Assembly: GCA_038532735.1 (NCBI GenBank)
Contig: JBCBAC010000001.1
Span: forward strand, 124,001 to 188,000
Direction of reading: 5' to 3'
Origin: JAHTBL01 sp038532735
Lineage (GTDB): Bacteria > Pseudomonadota > Alphaproteobacteria > Rhodobacterales > Rhodobacteraceae
DNA: 64,000 nucleotides
A program made the position numbers and the translations under genes. Positions 27,221-35,869 of this stretch are shown here, in pieces. Each line of letters opens with the position of its first letter. Positions within the stretch are counted from its first letter, which is position 1. Below the pieces are notes generated by a model, which saw only the letters and a list, made by a program, of their open reading frames with translations, made no database searches and was not told where the DNA came from.

Positions 27221-28203
27221 TCAACCCGCAGATTCTTAGCGCTGTCCTTGATGGCGTCATACTGGCCCGACGGACGAAAGCGCCACAGATATTCGGGCAA
27301 AACAGCCTCGAGCGAGGTCGGCTTGATCCCCAGATCCGCAAACGTCATCACATCGCCAGATACGACATTATCACGGCGCAGGTTCTTGACCTGATCGCGG
27401 GTGATCATGCCGTTGGTAAAAAGGCCAAAAGACAGCTTTTGGAGCATATCAAAACCCCACCCCATCAACCGTGCCATGAACCACGGCGTATTCAGGATGA
27501 GCTTACGGCGATTGATCACCTCCAGCATCTGCTGCATCAGCTCTTTGAACGTGTTCACATCCGGCCCACCCAGCTCGTAGATGCCGGGCTTAGCCTGACC
27601 CAGAACGCCCATCTCGGCCGCCTTGGCTACATCGTCCACATAGACCGGCTGGAACTTGGTGCCTGCGCCCACCACAGGCAAAACGGGCCCCAAACGTGAC
27701 ATGGCCGCAAACCGGTTGAAGAACTGATCTTCCGGCCCGAACACAATCGACGGGCGCAGGATGACGGCGTTCGGCTGATGCTCCAGCACGCCTTGCTCGC
27801 CCAGCGCTTTGGTCTGTGCATACTCACTATCGCTCTCGGCATCCGCACCGATGGCAGAGATTTGGACCATCGTTGTGATCCCCTCTGCCGCCGCGATCCG
27901 GGCAATGCGCTCTGCGCCCTCATGCTGAACGGCGTCGAACTTGTTGTTGCCCACTGCGTTCAGAATGCCCACGCAATTCACAACTGCATCCGCGCCTTGC
28001 ATCACCACACGCACCGAGGCGTCATCGCGGATGTTGCAAAAGACGGGCTCAACCTGGCCCACAGCACCATAGGGCTTCACGAACATCGCCTCATTCGGGC
28101 GGCGCACCGCAACGCGCACACGCCAGCCTGCTTTGGCCATGCGTTGGGTGATGTAGCGCCCCACAAACCCGGACCCGCCATAGATTGTCACCAATTTCGA
28201 CAT
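27217..28203 (-). CDS. NDUFA9-like NAD(P)-binding SDR protein
   Basis: This 328-residue atypical SDR has IYGGSGFVGRYITQRMAKAG as its dinucleotide site, then VNCVGILNAVG, AQTKALGEQGV and VILRPSIVFGPEDQFFNRF. It matches the complex I NDUFA9 subunit family, found in alphaproteobacteria and mitochondria, where the mitochondrial member is an accessory subunit of NADH:ubiquinone oxidoreductase. The catalytic YxxxK is not seen; the AQTKAL block takes its place. Role here is inferred from family membership; no nuo gene is in the window. Confidence 0.85.
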   Translation of the reverse strand: MSKLVTIYGGSGFVGRYITQRMAKAGWRVRVAVRRPNEAMFVKPYGAVGQVEPVFCNIRDDASVRVVMQGADAVVNCVGILNAVGNNKFDAVQHEGAERIARIAAAEGITTMVQISAIGADAESDSEYAQTKALGEQGVLEHQPNAVILRPSIVFGPEDQFFNRFAAMSRLGPVLPVVGAGTKFQPVYVDDVAKAAEMGVLGQAKPGIYELGGPDVNTFKELMQQMLEVINRRKLILNTPWFMARLMGWGFDMLQKLSFGLFTNGMITRDQVKNLRRDNVVSGDVMTFADLGIKPTSLEAVLPEYLWRFRPSGQYDAIKDSAKNLRVD

Positions 28204-28277
28204 CAGTCACTCCGATCTCATCTGTTGGGTGTTCCTAGTGAGATAGCGCGCGCGCGACAACAGGCTATCGAATCCCG

Positions 28278-28306
28278 TTGACACCCCATTTGCAGAGGTC
28301 TAAACG
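28278..28306 (+). promoter_or_regulatory. likely promoter of tRNA-Leu
   Basis: TTGACA (28278-28283) with 17-bp spacing to TAAACG (28301-28306) stands about 18 bp upstream of the tRNA 5' end, the right geometry for a tRNA promoter with a short leader. Confidence 0.55.
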
Positions 28307-28323
28307 CCCGTCTCACGACACCT

Positions 28324-28410
28324 GCCCAGGTGGCGGAATTGGTAGACGCGCTAGCTTCAGGTGCTAGTGTCCGTATGGACGTGGAGGTTCGAGTCCTCTC
28401 CTGGGCACCA
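28324..28410 (+). tRNA. tRNA-Leu (anticodon CAG)
   Basis: The 87-nt gene has acceptor GCCCAGG pairing with CCTGGGC, a D-arm TGGCGGAATTGGTAGACGCG and an anticodon stem CTAGC/GCTAG with loop TTCAGGT, giving anticodon CAG (reads CUG). The long variable arm (TGTCCGTATGGACG) is typical of class II tRNAs, the T-arm is GGAGGTTCGAGTCCTCT, and the CCA end is encoded. It lies 388 bp upstream of the injection-system operon. Confidence 0.97.
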
Positions 28411-28797
28411 AAATCCCTCTTTTGATATTACGATCACGACGCCTCGCGGTCTTGTGCGTGGTGGCCTGTGCGATCGCTCAAGCACCATATTGCGTCTATT
28501 TTCACGCTTCTTTGACGCTTTTCACATCGTTCGTATTGAGCGCATCCTACGCGATATCTGCCCTGATTTTATTGAATTTTTGGCCTGAATAAAAGCACGC
28601 AGCGGATGCTTTACACGCCACCTTTACCCAGAATCCCTCAGACAACGGATAGACAGACGCGCCTCACTTCGCGTTCATTTAAGAGCGCCTGACTTTTGCG
28701 CAAACGATCATTTTGAACCAGCCGGTCTGCCGCATTTTTCGGCAGAACCTCACAACCAAATATTAAGAAAACCGTCCATTTCTCGGAGCCTATTGTC
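28411..28797 (+). other. intergenic region between tRNA-Leu and the injection-system operon
   Basis: This 387-bp stretch is AT-richer than its neighbours and holds no convincing gene; short frames in it lack ribosome sites. No consensus -35/-10 pair is obvious. It contains the inverted repeat at 28726-28746 and must carry the operon's promoter unless transcription reads through the tRNA. Confidence 0.6.
28726..28746 (+). promoter_or_regulatory. inverted repeat upstream of the injection-system operon
   Basis: TCTGCCG (28726-28732) and CGGCAGA (28740-28746) form a perfect 7-bp inverted repeat around CATTTTT, 52 bp before the first start codon. It could be an operator or a leader hairpin. No U-run follows on the plus strand. 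Confidence 0.4.
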
Positions 28798-29400
28798 GTG
28801 TCTGGATATAATGTCATCACCGATATTTCCCGCGAGTTGCGTCAGCAGGTTTTCACCTCGCTGAAAACAGCGCCGAATGACACGTTCGAGATCTCAGGCC
28901 CCGATGCGATCACCTTGCGCCCGCCGGTCGAAGGGTTGCCTGACGGGCTGGTGGCAAGCCTTTTTCTTTATCACATCGAGATTGACGGCAGTCTGCGCAA
29001 TCAGATGCCGCTGCCCGATCGCACAAATGCCGCGCAGAGCTTCAAGCCGCCACTGCCTGTCAGTCTCAGTTACATGTTCACCCCGCTCGGCACAGGCGAG
29101 GAAACGAACCAGTCAATCATCGGGCGCATCCTGCAGCACTTTCACGACTATCCGACCCTGACCGAGCTGGAAGGGGTTCCCGTCGGCGATAGCCGTGGTG
29201 CCGCCGCACCGGAGCTAAGGGTCCGGCACGATGTGATGCCGATGGATCAACTCACCAATATCTGGAGCGCTTTTTCGCAGCCTTTCCGCTTGTCCATCGG
29301 GCTGGAGGTTGAGGTCGTCGCCGTCGATAGCGGCCTGCCACCACGGGTTGCTCCACGCGTCGAAGAGATGGTGCGCGCCGTCGGAAAGGTGGGTGCGTAA
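28798..29400 (+). CDS. DUF4255 tube-terminator/cap protein of the contractile injection system
   Basis: This 200-residue protein matches the DUF4255 (Pvc16 N-terminal) family: VITDISRELRQQVFTSLK at the start, VSLFLYHIEIDG-type centre (ASLFLYHIEIDGSLRNQ), and PPLPVSLSYMFTPLGTG. In Afp and PVC particles the homologue caps the far end of the inner tube and stops its growth. The start is a GTG at 28798 with GGAG about 11 nt upstream. First gene of the operon; its TAA overlaps the next ATG by one base. In Afp/PVC operons this gene is near the end, here it leads. Confidence 0.85.
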   Translation: MSGYNVITDISRELRQQVFTSLKTAPNDTFEISGPDAITLRPPVEGLPDGLVASLFLYHIEIDGSLRNQMPLPDRTNAAQSFKPPLPVSLSYMFTPLGTGEETNQSIIGRILQHFHDYPTLTELEGVPVGDSRGAAAPELRVRHDVMPMDQLTNIWSAFSQPFRLSIGLEVEVVAVDSGLPPRVAPRVEEMVRAVGKVGA

Positions 29401-30092
29401 TGCTGATCTATTCGCCGTCCCGCGCAACTGGCATGCGCCAGACGCTGATCACCGGGCGTGTTGCCGACGGTGTCACCGATCTTGGCATCGACACGCGCTC
29501 AGCCCGTCTGGATTTCGCCTACACCGTGGCGCCTGATCCCGCAAAAACTGGGACGCTAAAGGTCAAGCTGCATCCCAAACCTGCGGGCTACTTTGCCCTG
29601 GCGCTTGAGGCGGGAGCCGATTGGCCTGCCTTTCCAAACGGCGTCACGGTTACGTTGACCGTCAGTCTCGAAACCGATGGGTACGGCACTCTGACAGACA
29701 GCTTCGATGTGCCCTCGGGCGCGCTTGAGATTGAGGCGCGGCCCGTCACGCTGGATGGCATCACATTACAGACCGAGCGGATCGCAGGCGCACCTTTTTC
29801 AATGTCATTCGCTCCTATGCCCGCACCCGTTCTGCTGCGCGCGCAGGTGCTGGAGGACAACGACCCCGACCGGCCTGTGGCGGATACCGACATCACCCTC
29901 GACGGTGTTGCACAAGGCAAAACGGACAGCGATGGGCGCTTCACGATCAGCGTGGATGCCAGCGGCGCGACCCCCGCAAAACGCACGCTGAATATCGCCC
30001 ATCCGACAGCAACGGGTACTGATTTCACCTACCGGCCCGATTTCGACAAGCCTTTGAATACAAGAACGTTTTCTATTCTCAGAACGATTTAA
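29400..30092 (+). CDS. eCIS accessory protein with a carboxypeptidase-regulatory/Ig-like domain
   Basis: The 230-residue product is not a recognised structural part of Afp or PVC. Residues about 1-140 are beta-rich (VTLTVSLETDGYGTLTDSFD, GALEIEARPVTLDGI). Residues about 150-220 look like a transthyretin-type carboxypeptidase regulatory repeat (VADTDITLDGVAQGKTDSDG, then RFTISVDASG). The TAATG overlap with the DUF4255 gene suggests the two act together, perhaps at the tube cap. No signal peptide. A similar small domain is inserted in sheath 2 of this operon. Confidence 0.6.
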   Translation: MLIYSPSRATGMRQTLITGRVADGVTDLGIDTRSARLDFAYTVAPDPAKTGTLKVKLHPKPAGYFALALEAGADWPAFPNGVTVTLTVSLETDGYGTLTDSFDVPSGALEIEARPVTLDGITLQTERIAGAPFSMSFAPMPAPVLLRAQVLEDNDPDRPVADTDITLDGVAQGKTDSDGRFTISVDASGATPAKRTLNIAHPTATGTDFTYRPDFDKPLNTRTFSILRTI

Positions 30093-30107
30093 CGACAGGA
30101 GATTTCC

Positions 30108-32525
30108 ATGCCCGAATACCTCGCCCCCGGCGTTTATATCGAAGAAGTGCCTTCGGGCAGCAAACCCATTCAGGGGGCCAGCACCTCGACCGCTGGGATG
30201 GTTGGCGTCACAGCACGTGGTCCGGTGAACACGCCCACTTTGGTGACCAGCCTTGGCAACTACGCCCGCGTCTTCGGCGGCAAGCTGAACGGCGCGCTCT
30301 ACACCAACGGGCGGGATGCCCTGCCCTACGCGGCGGAAGGCTTCTTCGCCAATGGCGGCTCCAGGCTTTATGTCAGCCGGATTGTGGGGGAGGCCGCAGC
30401 TGCCGCGTCCCTTACGCTATCTGGTCTATCAGGCAAGGCGGTCGCACGGCTCTTCTCTGAAACAGCAAGTGGTGCGGACGCCGCCCTGCGGATGAGCAAC
30501 GCCAAGGAGCTTGCCGCGAATGACACGCTTCTGCTTGCCGGTCGTAACGGGGCCGAGACAGTCACCGTCTCAGCCGCGCCCACAGATGCCAGCTTGCGCG
30601 TCAGCGTGACCGAAGCGCTGACAGATGACCTGCCCGGCACTACGAAGGTTGAAACCTTTGAACTGCTGGAGACCGTGATCGTCAAGAACACGGACATCGC
30701 CAGCAATGACAAGGAAATCGAGCTGGAAACCGCCCCCGTTACCAGCCCGACCCATATTCTTGATGGCGATCTGAAAACCGGAAAAATCCTGAGCATCGAC
30801 ACATTCTCAAACGCAATGCTGACAATGGATGACGCCCTAACCGAAGATCTCGAAAGCGGCAGCGAAGTGACGTTGCTGAAACTGTCAGGCGACACGACAC
30901 TCGGTGCACCGCATACGGGTGCGCCTGGCACGGCCCATCTGCCCATGACAGATGCCACAGGCATCGCCGACGGACAGATTCTTGTGCTGACGAATGGCAC
31001 GGATGTGACGCGCCGGATGGTCTCGGCCGTGACCCACGAAGTGATCGTCACCCAACTCAACGCCACAATCGAAGACGGGGCGGCGGCTTATCCGAGCGTC
31101 TCGGTTGCAACGCTTCATGCGCGCTCTGAGGGGGCCTGGGGAGACAATCTGCGCGCCACTGCGTTGCCTGCCGCAATGCTCAGCACAAAGACCGATACAG
31201 TCACATTGAACGGGTCCAAAACGTTGTCTGTCGAAAGTGCCGTCGGTGTCTATGTCGGCTCATACGTGTCCATCGACGGGGCTGCTGCGGTCGAGGTCGA
31301 AGCCGTTGATGCGGGAGACGGTATCATCACGCTCAAAGACGCCGTGTCGAAAGAGATCGCCATTGGAAGCTCCGTCACCTCGCAGGAATTCTCACTCCGT
31401 GTTGAGTTGCTGGATGGCGATGGGCAGCGCGAAGAGGAGGAATTCTTCGAAAATCTTTCCCTCTCAGCCACTCACCCACGTTTCGCGCCTGCGATCATTG
31501 GCAGCTGGTCACAAGGCCCTTCGGACGCGGGCAGTTCATCGCTGATACGGATGGAAATCCCCGTCAACGTCACTACACGTGACAAGCCGCTGATCTCTGG
31601 CGTGGCGCAGATGCTGGATGGCGGCGGCGACGATCTGAGCACCATCGACGACGGCGCCTATATTGGCGAGCCGTCTGAGGACCCTGGCGACCGCACCGGC
31701 ATCTGGGCATTGGAGAACGAGCCGACCCTGTCGATCGTTGCGGTTCCCGGCCAGACCTCTGTCGCGGTGCAAAAAGCGCTGGTCGCCCATTGCGAGAAGA
31801 TGCGCTACCGCTTTGCGGTGCTGGACACGCCGCTGGGCTCCAACCTTGCCGCCGCACGCACACACCGGCAAAACTTCGACAGCACGCGATGCGCGATCTA
31901 TTACCCCGGCCTCTCCATCGCAGACCCGTTTGGGGGCAACGGCGCGTTGCGGACGATCACCCCGTCGGGCCACATGATGGGGCTCTATGCGCGCACCGAT
32001 AACACGCGCGGTGTGCACAAGGCTCCGGCTAATGAGGTCGTGCGCAACATCATGGGGTTCGAGACGAAACTCACCAAGGGTGAGCAGGATATCCTCAACC
32101 CGATCAACCTGAACTGCATGCGCGATTTCCGGTCAGAGAACCGCGGGCTGCGCTGCTATGGCGCGCGGGTTGCGACCTCAGATCCCGAGTGGAAATACAT
32201 CAATGTGCGCCGCCTGCTTCTCTATATCGAGCAGTCGTTGGATGTGGGTCTGCAATGGGCCGTATTCGAGCCGAATGATACGCCGCTCTGGGACACTGTG
32301 CGTCAGTCCTGCACCAACTTCCTGAACACCACATGGCGGTCCGGCGCGCTGCAAGGCACGACGCAGGAGCAGGCGTTCTTCGTGGATATTGGCCTCGGCA
32401 CGACGATGACGCAGGACGATATCGACAATGGTCGGATGATTGTCCGTATCGGCGTCGCCCCGGTGAAACCGGCCGAATTTGTCATCGCCCGTATAAGCCA
32501 GAAAACGCTTGAGGCGGCTGGGTAA
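30108..32525 (+). CDS. contractile tail sheath protein 1
   Basis: This 805-residue sheath subunit polymerises around the tube and contracts. The N-terminal PEYLAPGVYIEEVPSGSKPI with GFFANGGSRLYVSRIV is the sheath signature. The C-terminal domain holds YPGLSIADPFGG, PSGHMMGLYARTDNTRGVHKAPAN, DILNPINLNCMR and YINVRRLLLYIEQSL. Compared with about 350-500 residues for Afp/PVC sheaths it is long: residues about 95-338 are an extra beta-rich, Asp/Thr-rich region before RSEGAWGDNLRA, with more insertion up to about 500. The ribosome site AGGAG precedes the ATG. Confidence 0.93.
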   Translation: MPEYLAPGVYIEEVPSGSKPIQGASTSTAGMVGVTARGPVNTPTLVTSLGNYARVFGGKLNGALYTNGRDALPYAAEGFFANGGSRLYVSRIVGEAAAAASLTLSGLSGKAVARLFSETASGADAALRMSNAKELAANDTLLLAGRNGAETVTVSAAPTDASLRVSVTEALTDDLPGTTKVETFELLETVIVKNTDIASNDKEIELETAPVTSPTHILDGDLKTGKILSIDTFSNAMLTMDDALTEDLESGSEVTLLKLSGDTTLGAPHTGAPGTAHLPMTDATGIADGQILVLTNGTDVTRRMVSAVTHEVIVTQLNATIEDGAAAYPSVSVATLHARSEGAWGDNLRATALPAAMLSTKTDTVTLNGSKTLSVESAVGVYVGSYVSIDGAAAVEVEAVDAGDGIITLKDAVSKEIAIGSSVTSQEFSLRVELLDGDGQREEEEFFENLSLSATHPRFAPAIIGSWSQGPSDAGSSSLIRMEIPVNVTTRDKPLISGVAQMLDGGGDDLSTIDDGAYIGEPSEDPGDRTGIWALENEPTLSIVAVPGQTSVAVQKALVAHCEKMRYRFAVLDTPLGSNLAAARTHRQNFDSTRCAIYYPGLSIADPFGGNGALRTITPSGHMMGLYARTDNTRGVHKAPANEVVRNIMGFETKLTKGEQDILNPINLNCMRDFRSENRGLRCYGARVATSDPEWKYINVRRLLLYIEQSLDVGLQWAVFEPNDTPLWDTVRQSCTNFLNTTWRSGALQGTTQEQAFFVDIGLGTTMTQDDIDNGRMIVRIGVAPVKPAEFVIARISQKTLEAAG

Positions 32526-32564
32526 CCCCGGCCTCCCAACCCCACTCATTCAAGGAGATGTCCC

Positions 32565-32990
32565 ATGCGTAACGATCCTTACGCCCAGTATAACTTTATC
32601 GTCGAGATTGACGGGCTTGTGTCTGCAGGCTTCACCGAAGTCGGTGGCCTGACCGCGGAATCCGATATTATCGAGTTTCGCCAAGGCGACGAACCGGCCC
32701 GCATGCGCAAGCTGCCTGGCCTGTTCAAATTCGGCAATATCAGCCTCAAGCGCGGCTACACCCAGAACCGCGAGTTGTGGGACTGGCGCAAGACGACGCT
32801 GGACGGCATGACCGAGCGCAAGCAAGGCGCGATCATCCTGCGCGACGAGGCCGGAGAGCCGCAGCTGCGCTGGGAGTTTTTCGAGGCTTGGGTCAGCAAA
32901 TACGAAGGCCCCGCCATGAACGCCACCGCCAACGAGACCGCAATTGAAACGGTCGAACTGGTCGCCGAAAACGTCGTTCTGGTGGCTTGA
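32565..32990 (+). CDS. contractile tail inner-tube protein 1
   Basis: This 141-residue protein is a gp19/Afp1-type tube subunit: NDPYAQYNFIVEIDGLVSAG, FTEVGGLTAESDIIEFRQGD, LPGLFKFGNISLKRGYT and FEAWVSKYEGPAMNATANET. Hexamers stack into the hollow tube driven out upon sheath contraction and carry or pass cargo. AAGGAG lies 9 nt upstream. It lies 39 nt after sheath 1, and its TGA overlaps the TTG/ATG region of sheath 2, so tube and sheath are translated together. Confidence 0.93.
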   Translation: MRNDPYAQYNFIVEIDGLVSAGFTEVGGLTAESDIIEFRQGDEPARMRKLPGLFKFGNISLKRGYTQNRELWDWRKTTLDGMTERKQGAIILRDEAGEPQLRWEFFEAWVSKYEGPAMNATANETAIETVELVAENVVLVA

Positions 32991-32995
32991 GGCCG

Positions 32996-35161
32996 ATGAG
33001 CTTTCCCCTGACCCCCGGCCTGTATCGCAAACCTGTCGAGCCTGTGCGCGCGGCAGGGGCGCTGGCCCGTGGCGATATCCCGGTCTTTCTGGGATACGCT
33101 CATCGCGGGCCTGTGGGTGCGGCGGTCAGGGTGCAAAGCCTCACCCAGTTTGAAGAGATTTACGGGGATGCGCTGGGGTTTCTCTGGCACGCCGTCAAAG
33201 GGTTTTTCGAGACTGGCGGGCAAGCGCTCTACGTGCTGCGCGTTACCGATGATGGCGCGCAGGTGGCCACGGCAAACCTGCCCAATGGCTGGCAGGCGGA
33301 GGCGAGTTTTCCTTGGCCGATGATCGACCCCAAGCGCCTTGCGGGCAGCGATGCGGCTGGCGCGCTGGCTTGGGTGTCTGTCTTTGAGGATTACCAGCGC
33401 AGCTTCGGCGACCGCTCTGCCGATCCGGGGCAGTGGGGCAATGGGGTGAGCGTTCAGATCACCCGCACCGCCCGCGCCCGGACGGAAACCTTGCCCAATA
33501 TTGGCGGAGATGATCGCAGCGCCTTGATCGCCTCGCTCGCCGGGATTGAGGCGGGATCGGTGCTGGAATTGAGCCAGATCGATGGTAGCGGTGCAAGCCT
33601 TGTCACCCATGTGATCGCCGCTGCGCTGGATGTACCGGGGCAGCGCCTGACTTGGCCCGTGCCGCTGGGCGTTCTGGGCTTCGATATCAGCCGCCCCGTG
33701 CGCATCACCTCCGTAGAATTCGACATCACGCTCTTCGAGCAAGGCCGCCGCCTGCAGGAATTCCGCGCCCTGTCACCGAACCCCGATCACAGCGCCGCAC
33801 TGATCGCGACGCTAGAGCGCGAGTGCCGCAGCCTGACGCTGACACATGCTGATGCAGACTGGACGGACGAGACGACTTGGCCCGTGGAAGGCACCTATGC
33901 GCTGAGCGGTGGCACAGACGGTCTGACCGACATCCGCGCTCGCGACTACATCGACGCGCTCAAAGCTGTGGCCAAGCTGGATGAGGTGGCCCTGATCGCA
34001 GCGCCCGATCTGGTCTTGCCCGATACGACCCCGCCGCTTCCAGTGCCACCCGCACCGAAATCAGAGGATTGCACCGACCTGTCGCCGCCGTCCGATCACC
34101 TGATCTCGGGCCAAGTGTTTTATGTCGATGACGCAGGGCAAGAGGTGCCGCTCAAAGGGGTCACTGTCGATGTGGCGGGCGAGAACCTGTTACTGACGAC
34201 CGACAGCACGGGCGCTTTCACGGCGACAGGTGTGACGCCGGGGATCATCAATCTGCGCCTCTCCAAGCAGGGGTTCGAGCCGCTGGAGTTTCTGGCCCAG
34301 ACCACGCGCTTTGCCTCGGCCAAGCCGGTCTCTATCCCGATGACGCGGATCGCCCTGCCGCGCAGCCTTGAAGCGGATGAGGTCTTGCTGGTGCAGCAAT
34401 CCATGACACTGCAAAACCTTGTTGGTCCCTACAAGATCGCCATCGCGGACCCGGTCACGCCCAACGAAAGCATCGCAGCTCTCAAGACATGGCGCGCGCG
34501 TCTCGGGGACGATATGCGCATCGGCTTTTTCGCACCGTGGCTGCGCCTACCCTCGACCAATAGCCAAGGCAGTGGCGGGTATTTCCCCTACCCACCCTCG
34601 GGCCATATCTGCGGGGCCTTTGCGGCGGGCGAGGCCAGCACCGGCATTCACCGCGCGCCTGCCAACATCCCGCTGCGGTATGTCGAAGGGGTCACTTTGG
34701 CCATCGACGATCCCGTGCAAGACACGCTGAACCCCATCGGCATCAACGCGATCCGCGCCTATCCCGGGCGGGGCATTCGGATCAACGGCACGCGGTCGAT
34801 CAGCTCGGATTCCGAATGGCGCTACCTGACGGCCCGGCGCGTGACCGACGCGGTCGAGAAGACGCTGGAACGCGCGCTGAAATGGATGGTGTTTGAGCCG
34901 AACAATCTGATGACTCGCCTTGCCGTGCGTACGACGGCTGAGACGGTTCTGGCCCGCATGTGGCGTCGCGGCATCCTTGCCGGGGCCGCACCAGAGGCAG
35001 CGTTTACCGTCAAATGTGACGAGGAGAACAATCCGGAGGCAACCCAGAATATCGGCCAGCTGATCGTGGATATCGCCATCGCGCCGACAACCCCATTTGA
35101 ATTTATCACCTTCCGCTTGGGCAATACCGACGATGCCAAGCGTGTGACGGAGACGGCGTGA
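32996..35161 (+). CDS. contractile tail sheath protein 2 with an inserted regulatory domain
   Basis: This sheath paralogue of about 721 residues has an N-terminal sheath part (PGLYRKPVEPV, GFFETGGQALYVLRVTD, PGQWGNGVSVQI). A proline-rich linker (about 341-364) leads to an inserted carboxypeptidase-regulatory-like beta domain at about 365-440 (ISGQVFYVDDAGQEVPLKGV, LLTTDSTGAFTATGV, GIINLRLSKQGFEPL). The sheath C-terminal half then resumes (VQQSMTLQNLVGPYKI, PPSGHICGAFAAG, TGIHRAPANIPL, DTLNPIGINAIR). The start at ATG 32996 is favoured; a TTG at 32987 overlaps the tube stop. Likely Pvc3/4 counterpart. Confidence 0.9.
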   Translation: MSFPLTPGLYRKPVEPVRAAGALARGDIPVFLGYAHRGPVGAAVRVQSLTQFEEIYGDALGFLWHAVKGFFETGGQALYVLRVTDDGAQVATANLPNGWQAEASFPWPMIDPKRLAGSDAAGALAWVSVFEDYQRSFGDRSADPGQWGNGVSVQITRTARARTETLPNIGGDDRSALIASLAGIEAGSVLELSQIDGSGASLVTHVIAAALDVPGQRLTWPVPLGVLGFDISRPVRITSVEFDITLFEQGRRLQEFRALSPNPDHSAALIATLERECRSLTLTHADADWTDETTWPVEGTYALSGGTDGLTDIRARDYIDALKAVAKLDEVALIAAPDLVLPDTTPPLPVPPAPKSEDCTDLSPPSDHLISGQVFYVDDAGQEVPLKGVTVDVAGENLLLTTDSTGAFTATGVTPGIINLRLSKQGFEPLEFLAQTTRFASAKPVSIPMTRIALPRSLEADEVLLVQQSMTLQNLVGPYKIAIADPVTPNESIAALKTWRARLGDDMRIGFFAPWLRLPSTNSQGSGGYFPYPPSGHICGAFAAGEASTGIHRAPANIPLRYVEGVTLAIDDPVQDTLNPIGINAIRAYPGRGIRINGTRSISSDSEWRYLTARRVTDAVEKTLERALKWMVFEPNNLMTRLAVRTTAETVLARMWRRGILAGAAPEAAFTVKCDEENNPEATQNIGQLIVDIAIAPTTPFEFITFRLGNTDDAKRVTETA

Positions 35162-35673
35162 TGCTGAGCGAACCCTTCCCTGCCTTCCATTTTTATATCG
35201 CCCTGATCGAGGATGATTTGAGCGCAGAGGGCGCCCTTATGGCGACCGCAGATTTCCTGCTCGGCGGCTTCTCTGAATGCACCGGGCTGGAAAGCGAATT
35301 GCAGATGGAGGAATACGCGGCGGGCGGCGAAAACGACCGGGTCTACAAGTTTCCCAGCCGCGCCGCCTATCCCAATATCGTGCTGACGCGCGGGGTCGGG
35401 TTTTCAGAAAGCCTCTACCTCTGGCACGAGGATTTTCTAAAAGGCGAAGGCATCCGCCGCAACGGGCTGATCTTTCTCGCCAATGAAACGCGCGTTCCGA
35501 TCAAAACGTGGAAATTCGAAGGCGGCATTCCGATCAAATGGACCGGGCCGTCGCTGAATGCGGGCAGCTCTGCGCTCGCGATTGAGAAGCTGGAGATCGC
35601 CCATGAGCGGCTCGAACTGGTGCTGTCGCCCGGCAAACTTCTAGACAGCGCTTTGGGCGCAGCGGGGGCCTAA
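35161..35673 (+). CDS. tail tube protein 2 / tube-initiator-like protein
   Basis: This 170-residue gp19-family paralogue has PAFHFYIALIED at the start, GFSECTGLESELQMEEYAAG and FPSRAAYPNIVLTRGVGFSE. The C-terminus (GPSLNAGSSALAIEKLEIAH) is typical of Pvc5/Afp5-type proteins. In PVC and Afp these short paralogues form a layer between the baseplate and the main tube. The ATG at 35161 overlaps the sheath 2 stop as TGATG. Confidence 0.9.
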   Translation: MLSEPFPAFHFYIALIEDDLSAEGALMATADFLLGGFSECTGLESELQMEEYAAGGENDRVYKFPSRAAYPNIVLTRGVGFSESLYLWHEDFLKGEGIRRNGLIFLANETRVPIKTWKFEGGIPIKWTGPSLNAGSSALAIEKLEIAHERLELVLSPGKLLDSALGAAGA

Positions 35674-35676
35674 GCG

Positions 35677-35868
35677 ATGGCGGTTGATGTAAATATCGGC
35701 ACCGTTGAAACGGTCATGCAGGCCACTGATCCGGATGCCCTGCGCTCCCCCGCCTTCGTGCGCCAGATCACCGCTTTGGTGAAAGCCGAGCTGGCGAAAG
35801 AGGCGCTTGAGGATGAGCGTCGCGCCGCTGATCGCTCCCCCGATCCGAAACCCACGAAGGACCGGTGA
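35677..35868 (+). CDS. DUF5908-type small protein (Pvc6-like)
   Basis: This 63-residue acidic-basic peptide (MAVDVNIGTVETVMQATD, ALRSPAFVRQITALVKAELA, KPTKDR at the end) resembles the DUF5908 small proteins at the Afp6/PVC6 place between tube 2 and the LysM protein. Its job is not known. Position and the short amphipathic helix are the main support. Confidence 0.7.
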   Translation: MAVDVNIGTVETVMQATDPDALRSPAFVRQITALVKAELAKEALEDERRAADRSPDPKPTKDR

Positions 35869-35869
35869 G

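Noticed and set aside
28324..28588. Short protein frame overlapping tRNA-Leu
   Set aside because: The tRNA gene is certain and the frame has no ribosome site or similarity.
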